Positions 1 to 9,438 of a DNA stretch of 64,000 nucleotides are shown in pieces. The stretch is from Flavobacteriaceae bacterium (GTDB lineage Bacteria > Bacteroidota > Bacteroidia > Flavobacteriales > Flavobacteriaceae). Location of the stretch: positions 34,393-98,392 of the forward strand of contig JABSPK010000012.1 in assembly GCA_013214065.1 (NCBI GenBank), in the 5' to 3' direction. A model generated the notes under the pieces. The model made no database searches and had not been told where the DNA came from. It saw only the letters and a program-made list of their open reading frames with translations. The translations under genes were made by a program, and so were the position numbers. Within the stretch, counting starts at the first letter, position 1, and the number at the start of each line of letters is the position of its first letter.

Positions 1-344
1 ATCGTGAATCCATCGATATACTTAAATTGACGATTCAATATTACCACGAATATGATCAAAATGCTTGATAAGCATATCGCATTGAACACATTATAAACAT
101 CCTTAATGCCGGTATGTCGGATAAAGCCTTTGTTCGATTCGGTGATCATAAAGGCAATAGCCGCCAATACCATAATGGCAGGCAACTGCATTAATAGTTT
201 CGATACATCGAAATTAAAAGACAGATTGAACCTAATGATATACGACAATACGAATGAGCAACCAATGATCAAAGTGTCAATGGCCAATACAAGCCATTTT
301 GAAGCATATCGATGTGAATTCCTTAAGAGATATTTTTTGATCAT
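1..344 (-). CDS. FlaA1/PglF-like nucleotide-sugar 4,6-dehydratase, N-terminal part
   Basis: Partial gene running off the left edge; 114 codons are visible, starting MIKKYLLRNS. The visible part is a short basic N-terminus followed by three hydrophobic stretches at about residues 17-38, 50-66 and 86-103. This is the layout of the membrane domain that precedes the SDR domain in the FlaA1/CapD/WbpM/PglF family, which makes UDP-4-keto-6-deoxy-sugars. The catalytic domain lies outside the window, so the identity rests on the membrane part and on context. The ATG overlaps the TGA of the upstream DegT/DnrJ aminotransferase by one base, which would use its keto-sugar product. It is probably a membrane enzyme of capsule or O-antigen precursor synthesis. 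Confidence 0.62.
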   Translation of the reverse strand, partial: MIKKYLLRNSHRYASKWLVLAIDTLIIGCSFVLSYIIRFNLSFNFDVSKLLMQLPAIMVLAAIAFMITESNKGFIRHTGIKDVYNVFNAICLSSILIIFVVILNRQFKYIDGFT

Positions 345-1471
345 CAATCTAGGTTATTTAAGATTAGGGAAGTTATTCTTTCTAGGTCTTCCTCCTCCAA
401 ATTCGATCCACTGGGCAAACATAGCCCTCTTTCGAACAAATAGGAAGACGTTCCGTCCACGAATTTTCCGAATGTTTTGAACACCGGTTGTTCATGCATC
501 GGTTTCCAAAGTGGTCGGCATTCGATATCTTCTTCTTGAAGTGCCAATCGAATGCGTTCACGCGCTTCGAACGAAGGAGTCAAAATACAGCTGAGCCATC
601 GATTGCTGTAAAAACCCTGGGGTTCTTCCAAAAAAGAAAGCTCCTCACGATGTCCTAACCTATTTTTATAGAATTCGAAATTCGCCCTTCTGGCAGCGAC
701 CCGATCATCGAGTACCATCATTTGGCCCCGACCTATCCCGGCCAAAACGTTGCTCATCCTATAATTATGACCGATTTCGGAGTGTTCATAATGTGGCGCA
801 TTATCCCTGGCCTGCGTCGCCAGGAAAACCGCTTTCTCCTTGATTTCCTGTTTCCTTGTGAGAAGGGCACCACCACCTGAGGTGGTAATGATCTTGTTTC
901 CGTTAAAGGAAAGGATACCGATTTCACCGAATGCCCCACATGGCATACCATCAACCGAGCTACCAAGGGCTTCGGCACTATCTTCAACCACCGGTATACC
1001 GTATTTATCGGCAATCTCGGAAATCTCCGATACCAAATAAGGCATCCCATAAAGGTGAACAGCAACGATTGCCTTTGGTTTTTTCCCTTTGGCAATCCCT
1101 TCCAAAATAGCGGCCTCCATCAATTCAGGGGAGATATTCCAGGTTATGGGTTCGCTATCAATGAATATGGGGTTCGCCCCTAAATAAACGATGGGATTCG
1201 CGGAAGCCGAAAACGTAAAGCTCTGACATAGGACGTCGTCGCCTTTGCCCACACCGACAAGTTTCAATGCTAAATGCAAGGCCGCAGTGCCCGAACTTAA
1301 GGCGGCAACATTCAGGTCGTTACCGTAATAATCGGCTATGGATGCTTCAAAGGCGTTGACATTCGGCCCTAAGGGTGCTATCCAATTCGTATCGAACGCT
1401 TCTTGAACAAACTGTTGCTCCAAACCACCCATGTGGGGTGAAGACAGCCATATTTTGGTTTTAGTAATCAC
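344..1471 (-). CDS. DegT/DnrJ/EryC1-family PLP-dependent sugar aminotransferase
   Basis: A 375-residue cytoplasmic enzyme expected to aminate a nucleotide-linked 4-keto-6-deoxy sugar with PLP as cofactor. The sequence shows the family's EDSAEALGS segment (Asp164 would hold the pyridine nitrogen) and the SFNGNK motif with Lys193 as the Schiff-base lysine. Length is normal for PglE/WbpE-type enzymes. It is coupled by a one-base stop/start overlap to the downstream dehydratase-like gene, so the pair probably makes a UDP-4-amino-4,6-dideoxy sugar (bacillosamine or QuiNAc4N type). A TAnnTTTG box lies about 35 bases upstream. The exact sugar cannot be told from sequence. Confidence 0.9.
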   Translation of the reverse strand: MITKTKIWLSSPHMGGLEQQFVQEAFDTNWIAPLGPNVNAFEASIADYYGNDLNVAALSSGTAALHLALKLVGVGKGDDVLCQSFTFSASANPIVYLGANPIFIDSEPITWNISPELMEAAILEGIAKGKKPKAIVAVHLYGMPYLVSEISEIADKYGIPVVEDSAEALGSSVDGMPCGAFGEIGILSFNGNKIITTSGGGALLTRKQEIKEKAVFLATQARDNAPHYEHSEIGHNYRMSNVLAGIGRGQMMVLDDRVAARRANFEFYKNRLGHREELSFLEEPQGFYSNRWLSCILTPSFEARERIRLALQEEDIECRPLWKPMHEQPVFKTFGKFVDGTSSYLFERGLCLPSGSNLEEEDLERITSLILNNLD

Positions 1472-1503
1472 AATGTAGGTCGATTAAATGCATGATACGA
1501 AAC

Positions 1504-1511
1504 CAAAGTTA
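1504..1511 (-). promoter_or_regulatory. Bacteroidota -7 box upstream of the sugar aminotransferase
   Basis: Read on the minus strand this is TAACTTTG, an exact match to TAnnTTTG. It would start transcription near 1497 and give a leader of about 25 bases before the ATG at 1471. No clear -33 element was seen. Confidence 0.45.
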
Positions 1512-1686
1512 GATAGATTGGGTACAGGCCTAGTCATAAATCGTTCAAGGCGTGATATTATCGATTAAATGACCTTGGTCGATCAATTTCGGTGACGATT
1601 GGAAAATCACGATGTAAGTGAGCGGAAGAACAATGTCGTTAACCTATTTTTTTTTAGGCAATAATGCGATGTTTTTAAAGTTATTA

Positions 1687-1695
1687 TAACCTTTG
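1687..1695 (+). promoter_or_regulatory. Possible promoter -7 box upstream of ugd
   Basis: TAACCTTTG lies 24 bases before the ugd ATG. It has one base more than the TAnnTTTG consensus, so the match is imperfect. The 1472-1718 gap between two divergent genes must hold promoters for both directions. Confidence 0.3.
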
Positions 1696-1718
1696 TACCA
1701 AAGAAACGAAAGTCCGTA

Positions 1719-3116
1719 ATGAAAAAAATAAATAAGATTTGCTGTATTGGCGCCGGATATGTCGGTGGACCTACAATGGCTGTCATAGCGAAGAACTGCC
1801 CCGAAATCCAGGTTAAAGTAGTCGATATCAATCAAGAACGAATCAACTTGTGGAACCATGACGACCTTGATCTGTTACCGGTTTATGAACCCGGATTGAA
1901 GGAAATCGTAGCGGAAACCCGCGGGAAAAACCTATTCTTCACCACCGAAGTCGATAAGGCGATCGAGGAGGCCGAAATGATCTTCATTTCAGTGAACACC
2001 CCGACTAAAACCTATGGGAAGGGAAAAGGCCAAGCTGCTGACTTGAAATATATTGAGCTTTGTGCGCGAAATATCGCCAAAGTCTCCACCACCGATAAAA
2101 TCGTTGTCGAAAAATCGACCTTGCCGGTACGTACGGCAGAAGCGGTGAAGAGTATCTTGGACAATACCGGAAAAGGGGTCAAATTCGAAATCCTTTCAAA
2201 TCCTGAATTTTTAGCCGAAGGTACGGCCATACAAGATCTATTGAATGCAGACCGGGTACTGATCGGTGGGGATGAAACGCCTTCAGGAAAAGAAGCCAGG
2301 GATACCCTAAGCTGGGTTTACGAGCACTGGTTGCCAAAGGAACGGATTTTGCAGACCAACGTTTGGTCATCCGAATTGTCAAAATTGGTCGCCAATGCCT
2401 TTTTAGCCCAACGGGTTTCATCCATTAACTCTATTTCCGCGCTATGCGAAAAAACCGATGCGAATGTAGCCGAAGTGTCAAGAGCCATTGGATTTGACAG
2501 TAGGATCGGAGCGAAATTCCTAAATTCTTCCGTAGGATTCGGTGGGTCGTGTTTTCAAAAAGACATCCTTAATTTGGTCTACATTGCGAAGAGTTATGGC
2601 TTGCAAGAGGTGGCCGAATATTGGGAGCAGGTCATTCTCATGAACGATTACCAAAAAAGAAGGTTCGCCGACAACATTATTTCAACTTTGTATAATACGG
2701 TTTCCGGAAAGAAAATCTGCTTTTACGGTTGGGCGTTCAAAAAAGATACTAACGATACCCGGGAGTCGGCAGCGATCTACGTTGCTGATGCACTTCTTGA
2801 TGAACAGGCGGAAATCGTAGTTTATGATCCAAAGGTCTCGGCAGAGACCATGTATTCGGACCTTGATTACCTGGGTACTCGAAGTCCAGAGGAAAACCGC
2901 CGGTTACTTAAAGTCGTCAACGACCCTATGACCGCTTCCGAAAATGCACATGCCATTGCCATCTTAACGGAATGGGATGAGTTCAAAGCCTATGACTGGT
3001 CGGCTATATTCGACAGCATGTTGAAACCTGCTTTTGCTTTTGACGGTAGAAGGATTTTGGAAAAAGAGGTCATGGAAGAGATCGGTTTTAAATACTATAA
3101 GATCGGCCAATCATGA
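1719..3116 (+). CDS. ugd: UDP-glucose 6-dehydrogenase
   Basis: A 465-residue NAD-dependent enzyme that oxidises UDP-glucose to UDP-glucuronate, a precursor for acidic polysaccharides. It shows the N-terminal Rossmann motif GAGYVGGPT (residues 11-19), Lys222 and Asn226 in the central domain, and the catalytic Cys278 in FGGSCFQKD. The length and the sequence around the cysteine fit the long UDP-glucose dehydrogenase type, which also includes the animal enzymes, better than the short bacterial type (about 390 residues). It overlaps the next gene, a UDP-glucuronate epimerase, by four bases (ATGA), so the pair is translationally coupled and would turn UDP-Glc into UDP-GlcA and UDP-GalA. Confidence 0.93.
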   Translation: MKKINKICCIGAGYVGGPTMAVIAKNCPEIQVKVVDINQERINLWNHDDLDLLPVYEPGLKEIVAETRGKNLFFTTEVDKAIEEAEMIFISVNTPTKTYGKGKGQAADLKYIELCARNIAKVSTTDKIVVEKSTLPVRTAEAVKSILDNTGKGVKFEILSNPEFLAEGTAIQDLLNADRVLIGGDETPSGKEARDTLSWVYEHWLPKERILQTNVWSSELSKLVANAFLAQRVSSINSISALCEKTDANVAEVSRAIGFDSRIGAKFLNSSVGFGGSCFQKDILNLVYIAKSYGLQEVAEYWEQVILMNDYQKRRFADNIISTLYNTVSGKKICFYGWAFKKDTNDTRESAAIYVADALLDEQAEIVVYDPKVSAETMYSDLDYLGTRSPEENRRLLKVVNDPMTASENAHAIAILTEWDEFKAYDWSAIFDSMLKPAFAFDGRRILEKEVMEEIGFKYYKIGQS

Positions 3117-4138
3117 AGGTGCTTGTTACCGGAGCTGCAGGCTTCATAGGGTTCCATGTTTCAAAACGTTTGTTGGCCGACGGCCATGAGGTTATCGGTC
3201 TTGATAATGTCAACGACTATTATAGCCAACAGTTAAAATACGACCGTCTTTCCGAGCTGGGTATCGCCCAAATCAATGCGGAAAAATGGAATGTACTTAC
3301 GCAATCAACCTCTGCGGATCGGTTCAGCTTCATTCGCTTAGGTCTGGAAGATCGCGAAGCGCTAAATGAACTTTTCGCTGAAGCTAAATTCGAAGTGGTC
3401 TGCAATCTTGCAGCGCAAGCCGGAGTTCGATATAGCATTGAAAACCCTACTGCTTATGTCGATAGCAATGTGGTCGGTTTTCTGAATATTTTGGAAAACT
3501 GCCGTCATCAGGGTGTTCGGCACTTGGTTTACGCGAGTAGCTCAAGCGTCTATGGTAAAAATACCAAGATCCCTTTCGAAACTTCCGATACGGTTGATCA
3601 TCCGATCAGTTTGTATGCCGCGACGAAAAAAAGCAACGAATTGATGGCCCATACCTACAGTCATTTATATGGTTTTGCCACCACGGGGCTCCGTTTTTTT
3701 ACGGTTTATGGACCATGGGGCAGGCCCGATATGGCCCTGTTCCTTTTCACGGACGCCATTGTCAAAGGAAGGCCGATCAAGGTTTTCAACCAAGGGAATA
3801 TGGAGCGTGACTTTACATATATCGATGATATCACCGAAGGGGTAGTACGGGTCATGCAATCGGAAACCGAAGCGCGCAAAAAAGCGGGTGAATTGTACAA
3901 ATTGTACAATATCGGTAACAACAAGTCTGTCAAACTCATGGATTTCATCGAAACCATAGAATCCAACTTGGCCACTACGGCCAAAAAGGAAATGATGGAA
4001 ATGCAACCCGGGGATGTTGGCAAGACCTGGGCCAACGTCGATCAATTGATCGAAGATTATGGCTACCGACCCCAGACCAGTATTGATCAAGGTGTTGCAG
4101 CCTTTGTAGCTTGGTTCAAGGACTATTACCGCGTCTAA
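3113..4138 (+). CDS. NAD-dependent epimerase, likely UDP-glucuronate 4-epimerase
   Basis: A 341-residue extended SDR. The NAD-binding motif [10 protein letters not shown] is at residues 7-16, the catalytic serine lies in ASSSSVYG (about 142-148), and Tyr168/Lys172 form the YAATK pair. The N-terminal segment LDNVNDYYS is typical of UDP-glucuronate 4-epimerases (GalA-forming, CapI/LspL type). This fits its translational coupling to the UDP-glucose dehydrogenase just upstream. The expected product is UDP-galacturonate for the surface polysaccharide. A UDP-GlcNAc or UDP-Glc 4-epimerase role is less likely because of the neighbour. It is cytoplasmic. Confidence 0.88.
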   Translation: MKVLVTGAAGFIGFHVSKRLLADGHEVIGLDNVNDYYSQQLKYDRLSELGIAQINAEKWNVLTQSTSADRFSFIRLGLEDREALNELFAEAKFEVVCNLAAQAGVRYSIENPTAYVDSNVVGFLNILENCRHQGVRHLVYASSSSVYGKNTKIPFETSDTVDHPISLYAATKKSNELMAHTYSHLYGFATTGLRFFTVYGPWGRPDMALFLFTDAIVKGRPIKVFNQGNMERDFTYIDDITEGVVRVMQSETEARKKAGELYKLYNIGNNKSVKLMDFIETIESNLATTAKKEMMEMQPGDVGKTWANVDQLIEDYGYRPQTSIDQGVAAFVAWFKDYYRV

Positions 4139-4244
4139 AAATCTAACCTACCTTTTTGGGGGCGACCCTATCGCCCATTGATAGTCGATCCAACGTGCCA
4201 CGGGATGTACCGCAGATGACCCCGCGATCCTGGGTCTGATACGG

Positions 4245-5165
4245 TTAGTTGTATTTGAATTTCTTAAGTGAAGTGAACGATAAGAGGTTAAACAGCCTGA
4301 TATCGGCTACTTTAAGGTTTTTCTTCCAGCTTGTCGATTTCGAAGCCTGGAATTTTACCGTATTCGCTTTACGGATTCCGTTTCCGGCCATCACATGGTT
4401 GATATGGAAGTCCTCATTATTACGGATTTTCGAAATGATACTTGAAAAGTCTATTTCGGCCATTTGACCGATTTCTCGAAGGGCCGTTTCAGGATCGGAG
4501 GTGAAATCCTCATATTTTATAACGATTTTGTTCGACACCTTACCCCTTACGAAATTGGTCATCCTGTTGATCACGGCCCAGAACAAAGAAGCACGCCATG
4601 ACGGCCGTTTCCTATTCTGCTTTTCGGCAGTCCGCTTTAAGGACCACATGACCGCCCTACCGTCTCGAACCAAATGGACCATCCGTAAATCAATATTCGG
4701 ATTCTTTTCCAAGGCCCACGCCCGTAGCGGGTTTTTGGAAATATCGACCAAAACGGGTTTTTCGCTGACCTGTTGTACCGCTTTTAAAAAGGCGGTGGTG
4801 TTTTTCAAATATGATTGGTAGTCACTGCTGTTTCTGCCCAACCCAAATAGCATCCGCATCCAAGGCCTAAATGAAAAAACACCTTCATATTCACGCCATT
4901 TCAATAACCCCTCGTCGATGCTTTTTTCGTCGATGCTCGCAGACCAGGTTTTGATGATACTCGACCAAAAGCCACAATCGATTACCGAGTTTTGACACGA
5001 ACAGATTTTTTCCGGATTGTATACTTGACGCATATTTTGAAGTTCCCCGCCGCCGAAAACTTCGGGATGGTTTCCTAATATAATGTTCAATATGGTCGAT
5101 CCAGATCTTCCAGAACCCGCGAAATACAAAACCTTCACTTTATTCTCAGTGCTCATTTCGGTCAA
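4245..5165 (-). CDS. PAPS-dependent sulfotransferase-like protein
   Basis: A 306-residue protein with both PAPS-binding signatures: the 5'-phosphosulfate loop GSGRSGSTIL (residues 17-26) and the 3'-phosphate strand VRDGRAVMW (about 166-174). A C-terminal basic stretch follows. The family transfers sulfate from PAPS to a hydroxyl or amino group, often of carbohydrates. There is no signal peptide, so it should act in the cytoplasm, possibly on a lipid-linked oligosaccharide or nucleotide sugar. It lies alone on the minus strand next to uronic-acid synthesis genes, and a PAPS-forming operon sits at 24.3-28.3 kb. The acceptor is unknown. Confidence 0.8.
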   Translation of the reverse strand: MTEMSTENKVKVLYFAGSGRSGSTILNIILGNHPEVFGGGELQNMRQVYNPEKICSCQNSVIDCGFWSSIIKTWSASIDEKSIDEGLLKWREYEGVFSFRPWMRMLFGLGRNSSDYQSYLKNTTAFLKAVQQVSEKPVLVDISKNPLRAWALEKNPNIDLRMVHLVRDGRAVMWSLKRTAEKQNRKRPSWRASLFWAVINRMTNFVRGKVSNKIVIKYEDFTSDPETALREIGQMAEIDFSSIISKIRNNEDFHINHVMAGNGIRKANTVKFQASKSTSWKKNLKVADIRLFNLLSFTSLKKFKYN

Positions 5166-5473
5166 AAATTTACAAATCGGTTAAATGTTACGTCTACTAT
5201 CGTCTAATTCGTACAACGATCGGTTTGCAACTCATATCGCAGTACCACAATAATACGTCGGAAAGATAGTATTGAAATCCTTAGGGTGGATTTTTTATCG
5301 ACAAATCCCTATTTAAACGGATTAAATGGAATAGAGGAATTATTGGTCTTCTCCAAAATAGGATCATCCTTTAAGACAGGAGGGCAAGTACCGGTAACCG
5401 AATAAAAACGCCGGAACGATGCCATACAGGTATGACCGTTCAAGTGGCTCCTTGAAAATCTCGGGACTGGTGT
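5166..5473. other. Noncoding gap between sulfotransferase and lyase-like gene
   Basis: This 308-base AT-rich stretch has no open frame with coding character. On the minus strand TATCTTTC (5264-5271) is one base off TAnnTTTG and could be the sulfotransferase promoter. No strong hairpin was seen downstream of the lyase-like gene. Confidence 0.5.
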
Positions 5474-7645
5474 TTATATTTTGTTAGTACCATCGAGCAT
5501 GGTCTCAAACCCACCGGCATAGAATTCAGCACAAATCTCCAGATTGCTGTACCCTGCATTATTTACGACCCTATAGTTTTGAAAGCTCCATTCGGTGTGC
5601 TTTTCCAGCATATCACTAGGATCATTGGGGTCTAAGTGGGCATGACGTTCTTCGAACCAATCCGGCATATGATCACCATCAGAATCTTGATACAGTTGCG
5701 TATTGGTGAAGGTTGAATTCGTCCATTCATCAGCGCCCCTGTAGCGAGATGGGGTGGTGCCATTCAATGAGCGGGTGATATAGTCACTATCTAGGTCATC
5801 CCTAAAGAAACCTGGACTTCCGTTCGCTTTTACACCGCGGTTGTGTCCCACACTGGCTTCCATTTTATATGGAATTTCATCCCATCTCCATGTACCGTCT
5901 TGTGGCTGTTGGAAATTCGTCAATTTCCCCGCGGAAAACAATGAGGACGGTAGTTGTTGGTCTTTTTGTACTGCGCCATTAATACCCGGCAAGTTGTCCG
6001 AACTACTTTTAAACCAAACCCAAATATTCTCTTGATCGAATCCGGGTGATTCATCGTACCCTTCGATATAGTTGTTCGCAGAATAGATGGTCGGGCGATT
6101 TCCACCCCATTCACTGGCACTCGGGTTCCATTTATTTAAAGGGACACTGCTTTTTTCAGCATTTCCCGCCATAGCGAAATTATCATGCCAATCAACGTTA
6201 ATCGCACCATTGCAACGACTCATACGCGATCCCCAGTTGACATAGAAATTATTGTACACTTCAAAATCACCATCAAAACCACTCATATTAGGGAAACGAT
6301 GGGAAATGTTGTAGGTCATGTTTCTTGAAAACGAATGGTTACCAACGGATTGTCCTTGATTGAGATTATTCGTAAAGATAACGGCCGTGTTATGCTCGGG
6401 AACCGCTTCTGCGAAAAGATTGTACGAAATGGTGGTACTGATATTGGGATTGCTGATGTTGAAACCCAAGGTTTGGTCAGCCCCATAACGGAACGAACAA
6501 TGGTCGATATAAATGCCGGTGCCTGGGTCGGTACTGAAAAAGTTCAAGGCATCGAAGCAATCTTCGTTTATGGTACAATTCGTATCCCCGTTTTGGGCCG
6601 TCATGTGCCTGATGATGGCATTACCACCCCGACTCATGGTCCATGCCCCACCGTTCAGTGTCAACCCGCGTCCTGGTGCGAACTGCCCCCAAATGGTCAC
6701 ATCACCTTGGTTAGAGCCCAGAACGCTCTTATTCATGATACCTTCCACCTTAACGATGATGATCCGCTTGCCATCGGTTTGGTAGGCTTCCCGGAAAGAA
6801 CCCGGTCCACTTTCATTTAAATTGGTAACTTCAAGGATGGCTCCACCCCTACCCCCACTGATTTCGGCTGCAGCACCGAAGGCGGATGGAAAGGCCTTCA
6901 AAGAATTCAGGATTATGACCTCATCGCTATTGTTGCCGCCATCGTCAGGATCATCAATGGGATCTTCGACGGGCTCTTCTTCAGGAAGTGCCGATTCGTC
7001 AAGTGTTCCAATAAATTGAAGTACGAGTTTAGGACCCGGATTTTGTTGATTCTCCTTCGAAGCGATGGAAATGTCGTTTCCGGTCTTTTTATCAAGTACG
7101 ATCGAAATCACATTGGTTTCCAACGACTCGACATCCAATTCGATTTGTTGGGTCGAACCTATTTCGTAGGACGCATTGATCGTTCCCAAAAGCTCCCCTT
7201 TTCCTGGTGCATTTTGAGCGCTTAGGGTTTCTTCAGTCCAATCGTTATCCATTCCTTTCGTGACCTCAATCACCCCGTTTCCGGGGTCTGAATCGGTTAT
7301 AAATTCAAGGTGGGCACTGACCAAAACCCCATCAATCGGATTCAAATCATATTTCAAATAGGTTGTCCTTTGGTCTACTTCGACCCTAACGATATCCGCA
7401 TTGACCCCGTTCTCCCCCTGAACAAAGGCATCGTCAATGGCTGATAAAGATACTGATGAAACATCATCCGATCCTTCTTCGGTAGCTCCATCCGAATTTT
7501 CGGAATCGTTCGATTCTTCCTGTGCATCAGGCTGATTCAAAACGGTGTCAACAAACAAATCGGAATCTGTGCCACAGCCTAAAAAGGTAATCAAGGCTAA
7601 CATCAACCAAAATTTGGATAATGCATTCGAGGGGTGAATAGACAT
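5474..7645 (-). CDS. Secreted lipoprotein, pectate-lyase-like beta-helix with N-terminal carbohydrate-binding-like domain
   Basis: A 723-residue exported lipoprotein with a signal peptide ending at the lipobox FLGC (Cys about 24). An acidic Ser/Asp/Glu-rich linker follows, then a beta-sandwich domain (about 70-205) resembling CBM96/disaggregatase-related modules. After an acidic Pro-rich spacer comes a right-handed beta-helix region (about 240-520) with the GGRGG entry and Asn-rich turns of pectate-lyase family 1-like proteins. The C-terminus holds a calcium-type DSDGDHMPDWFE repeat (about 650). It probably sits on the cell surface and cleaves or binds an acidic polysaccharide. The substrate is unknown; the nearby uronic-acid genes make the cell's own polymer a candidate. 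The family-level lyase call is moderate. Confidence 0.75.
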   Translation of the reverse strand: MSIHPSNALSKFWLMLALITFLGCGTDSDLFVDTVLNQPDAQEESNDSENSDGATEEGSDDVSSVSLSAIDDAFVQGENGVNADIVRVEVDQRTTYLKYDLNPIDGVLVSAHLEFITDSDPGNGVIEVTKGMDNDWTEETLSAQNAPGKGELLGTINASYEIGSTQQIELDVESLETNVISIVLDKKTGNDISIASKENQQNPGPKLVLQFIGTLDESALPEEEPVEDPIDDPDDGGNNSDEVIILNSLKAFPSAFGAAAEISGGRGGAILEVTNLNESGPGSFREAYQTDGKRIIIVKVEGIMNKSVLGSNQGDVTIWGQFAPGRGLTLNGGAWTMSRGGNAIIRHMTAQNGDTNCTINEDCFDALNFFSTDPGTGIYIDHCSFRYGADQTLGFNISNPNISTTISYNLFAEAVPEHNTAVIFTNNLNQGQSVGNHSFSRNMTYNISHRFPNMSGFDGDFEVYNNFYVNWGSRMSRCNGAINVDWHDNFAMAGNAEKSSVPLNKWNPSASEWGGNRPTIYSANNYIEGYDESPGFDQENIWVWFKSSSDNLPGINGAVQKDQQLPSSLFSAGKLTNFQQPQDGTWRWDEIPYKMEASVGHNRGVKANGSPGFFRDDLDSDYITRSLNGTTPSRYRGADEWTNSTFTNTQLYQDSDGDHMPDWFEERHAHLDPNDPSDMLEKHTEWSFQNYRVVNNAGYSNLEICAEFYAGGFETMLDGTNKI

Positions 7646-7683
7646 ATCGAGTAGGTTAAACTTCGTTCTTAATATTTGGTAAG

Positions 7684-7691
7684 CAAAGGTA
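7684..7691 (-). promoter_or_regulatory. Bacteroidota -7 box upstream of the lyase-like gene
   Basis: The minus strand reads TACCTTTG, an exact TAnnTTTG match, 39 bases before the ATG at 7645. This supports separate transcription of the lyase-like gene. Confidence 0.5.
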
Positions 7692-7857
7692 ATCCAGAAA
7701 TAAGGATTTCAGTTTAACGGCCTGATTTTTTCGTTGAAATGCACACTTTCTTATGAATTTAACAATTTGTTTAGGTTTTTTTTCATGTTTTAAAACCCAA
7801 AACAGCTCAAAATCCAGAAGTCAATGATTTTACGGTATTTGCAAAGGACGGGATTCG

Positions 7858-9117
7858 TTATTCCCTGATTGTCCGAAATTCGATAGCAACGTTGTCGAGC
7901 TGGTCGGTATCGCAGTTTATGAATCTAGGTGGGGTCATACGACTCCCCTCAAGGGTGAAGTCCCCTTTTATGTTCTTTACCGCTACAACCGAGTTCTTAA
8001 ATCCCCCCCTGAATTGTAAAAAAGGTTTGGTAGCGGAACTCGAAATATACATGTTGCTAAACGTAAAGCCTCCCATGGGCCCAAAATCGTTGCGATAATC
8101 AGGAACTTCGAAATAAATGGGACTTCTATCGTTTTTGGCGATGTCGATGGCGGCACAATCGACAAAACTAACTTGGGGCCCTTCCTCCCGTTTCCTGCTG
8201 TAGAGCATTCCCCATTTGCTGTTTTCTATTGTACAATTCTTAAATTCTATGGTTCCCGAAACCGGACGGTCCGCATTGGTATTGATCATGATCTCGGCTG
8301 CTACCTTTGGGGCAACATCATGATGGTTTTCGGTCAAATAACAGTTTTCGAATCGTATGCCTACCGGCTGCGAACTTGTATCGAGTCTCGAAAGGCTGAT
8401 CAATATCCCTGCATTTCGATTTCTGAGGAACGAACAGTTGATAAAATTAATGTTGCCGATCCTGTCGCTCGCGCGATTGGGTTCAATATCGACTCCGGCA
8501 CCAGGAGCCGTTCCTTTGGTTTCCTCGAAGACAGAGTTCATTACAAAAACATCTTCCGCACTTACGATGCTGATACCTTGGCGTTTATTGTCATTGCAAA
8601 CGATACTTTCCAAATACACGGACTTTGAAAACGTTCCTTGACCTTGTCCTCCGATGTAAATCCCATCCCCCCCACTGGATTCCAATCGAAGATCCTGAAT
8701 GGAAACGTCTTTACATGCCCGAAGGCTGATAAGATGTCGCCATTCACCATCGGTATATTCGGTTTTGTTCATTTGTAAAAGGGCATGATTTCCGATAATG
8801 GAAATGCGCCTACCATGAACGAATTTGAAAAGGGATTGGTTCTTTTCGGGGAATGCCCCTGGTTTCGCTTTGATTTCGAGTCCAGCGGCAAGTACAATGG
8901 TTTTATCGGACAAGTTGTGCAGAACCACAGGGCCGATTTCCCAGGCCCTTTTCCCTTTCTCCAAATAGATGGTATCGAAGGCGGTTTCCAAACGCTTTTT
9001 GACATAGGCGGTCAGATCACCGTTTTTTTCCACCTCGTCAGGGGAAATCCTGATGGATTGACCGCAGGCAATTCCCGTGAAAAACAGCTTGAGCAGGATC
9101 AGCAATGGAAAACGCAT
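7858..9117 (-). CDS. Secreted right-handed beta-helix (pectin-lyase-fold) protein
   Basis: A 419-residue exported protein starting MRFPLLILLKLFF, with a hydrophobic signal peptide ending near IACGQS. The rest is a right-handed beta-helix. It has short repeated strands with the pattern vx-f-N-C-xf (for example FINCSFLRN and FENCYLTEN) and an IEPN/RNAG turn typical of parallel beta-helix repeats. An upstream in-frame TTG at 9147 would lengthen it, but that codon lies inside a perfect promoter box (9145-9152), so the ATG at 9117 is chosen. It may be a polysaccharide lyase, epimerase or hydrolase acting on the locus product, but no catalytic residues could be assigned. It is transcribed against the biosynthetic genes, next to the lyase-like lipoprotein. 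Confidence 0.72.
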   Translation of the reverse strand: MRFPLLILLKLFFTGIACGQSIRISPDEVEKNGDLTAYVKKRLETAFDTIYLEKGKRAWEIGPVVLHNLSDKTIVLAAGLEIKAKPGAFPEKNQSLFKFVHGRRISIIGNHALLQMNKTEYTDGEWRHLISLRACKDVSIQDLRLESSGGDGIYIGGQGQGTFSKSVYLESIVCNDNKRQGISIVSAEDVFVMNSVFEETKGTAPGAGVDIEPNRASDRIGNINFINCSFLRNRNAGILISLSRLDTSSQPVGIRFENCYLTENHHDVAPKVAAEIMINTNADRPVSGTIEFKNCTIENSKWGMLYSRKREEGPQVSFVDCAAIDIAKNDRSPIYFEVPDYRNDFGPMGGFTFSNMYISSSATKPFLQFRGGFKNSVVAVKNIKGDFTLEGSRMTPPRFINCDTDQLDNVAIEFRTIRE

Positions 9118-9438
9118 AGGCAATCGGGATTGAAAAATACGGGACAAAGGTAGGGGTATTCGATGGTTCGCCTCAAACTATGCTAAGGGTTTTCAAATCA
9201 AACCCTTTACCGGGTAGCGATAGATCCAACGTATGGAATACGGTAAAACCATCTTGATCGACGAACCGTTCCTGCATTGTCAAACCCATCTTTCGTAACA
9301 TCAAATAAGGACATTTATCCATTTATATACCGTTTTCATCGGGAATTGTTTTTTGTATTTCCAAATACCCCGGATTAATCGTTGTTTTGTATCAGGAATA
9401 CGGGTATCTCCCGTACGGAAGATTACCTTTAAACAAGC
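9118..9438. other. Divergent intergenic region before the flippase operon
   Basis: This 321-base gap holds the minus-strand promoter at 9145-9152. A small hairpin lies just before the flippase (TACGGG at 9399-9404 pairs with CCCGTA at 9410-9415). TACCTTTA at 9424-9431 is one base off a -7 box on the plus strand. Open frames here are short and lack coding character. Confidence 0.45.
9145..9152 (-). promoter_or_regulatory. Promoter -7 box that decides the start of the beta-helix gene
   Basis: The minus strand reads TACCTTTG (exact TAnnTTTG), with TTTG about 21 bases further upstream as a -33 candidate. The box overlaps the apparent TTG start at 9147, so the true start should be the ATG at 9117, about 20 bases after the predicted transcription start. 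Confidence 0.55.

Noticed and set aside
4160..4176. Hairpin GGGCGA-CCCTA-TCGCCC between converging genes
   Set aside because: A perfect six-base stem but no T tract follows in either direction, so it was not called a terminator.
6335..6820. Plus-strand open frame of 161 codons opposite the lyase-like gene
   Set aside because: It is the complement of the well-supported lyase-like protein, begins without a promoter or ribosome site, and its translation has no domain or signal features.
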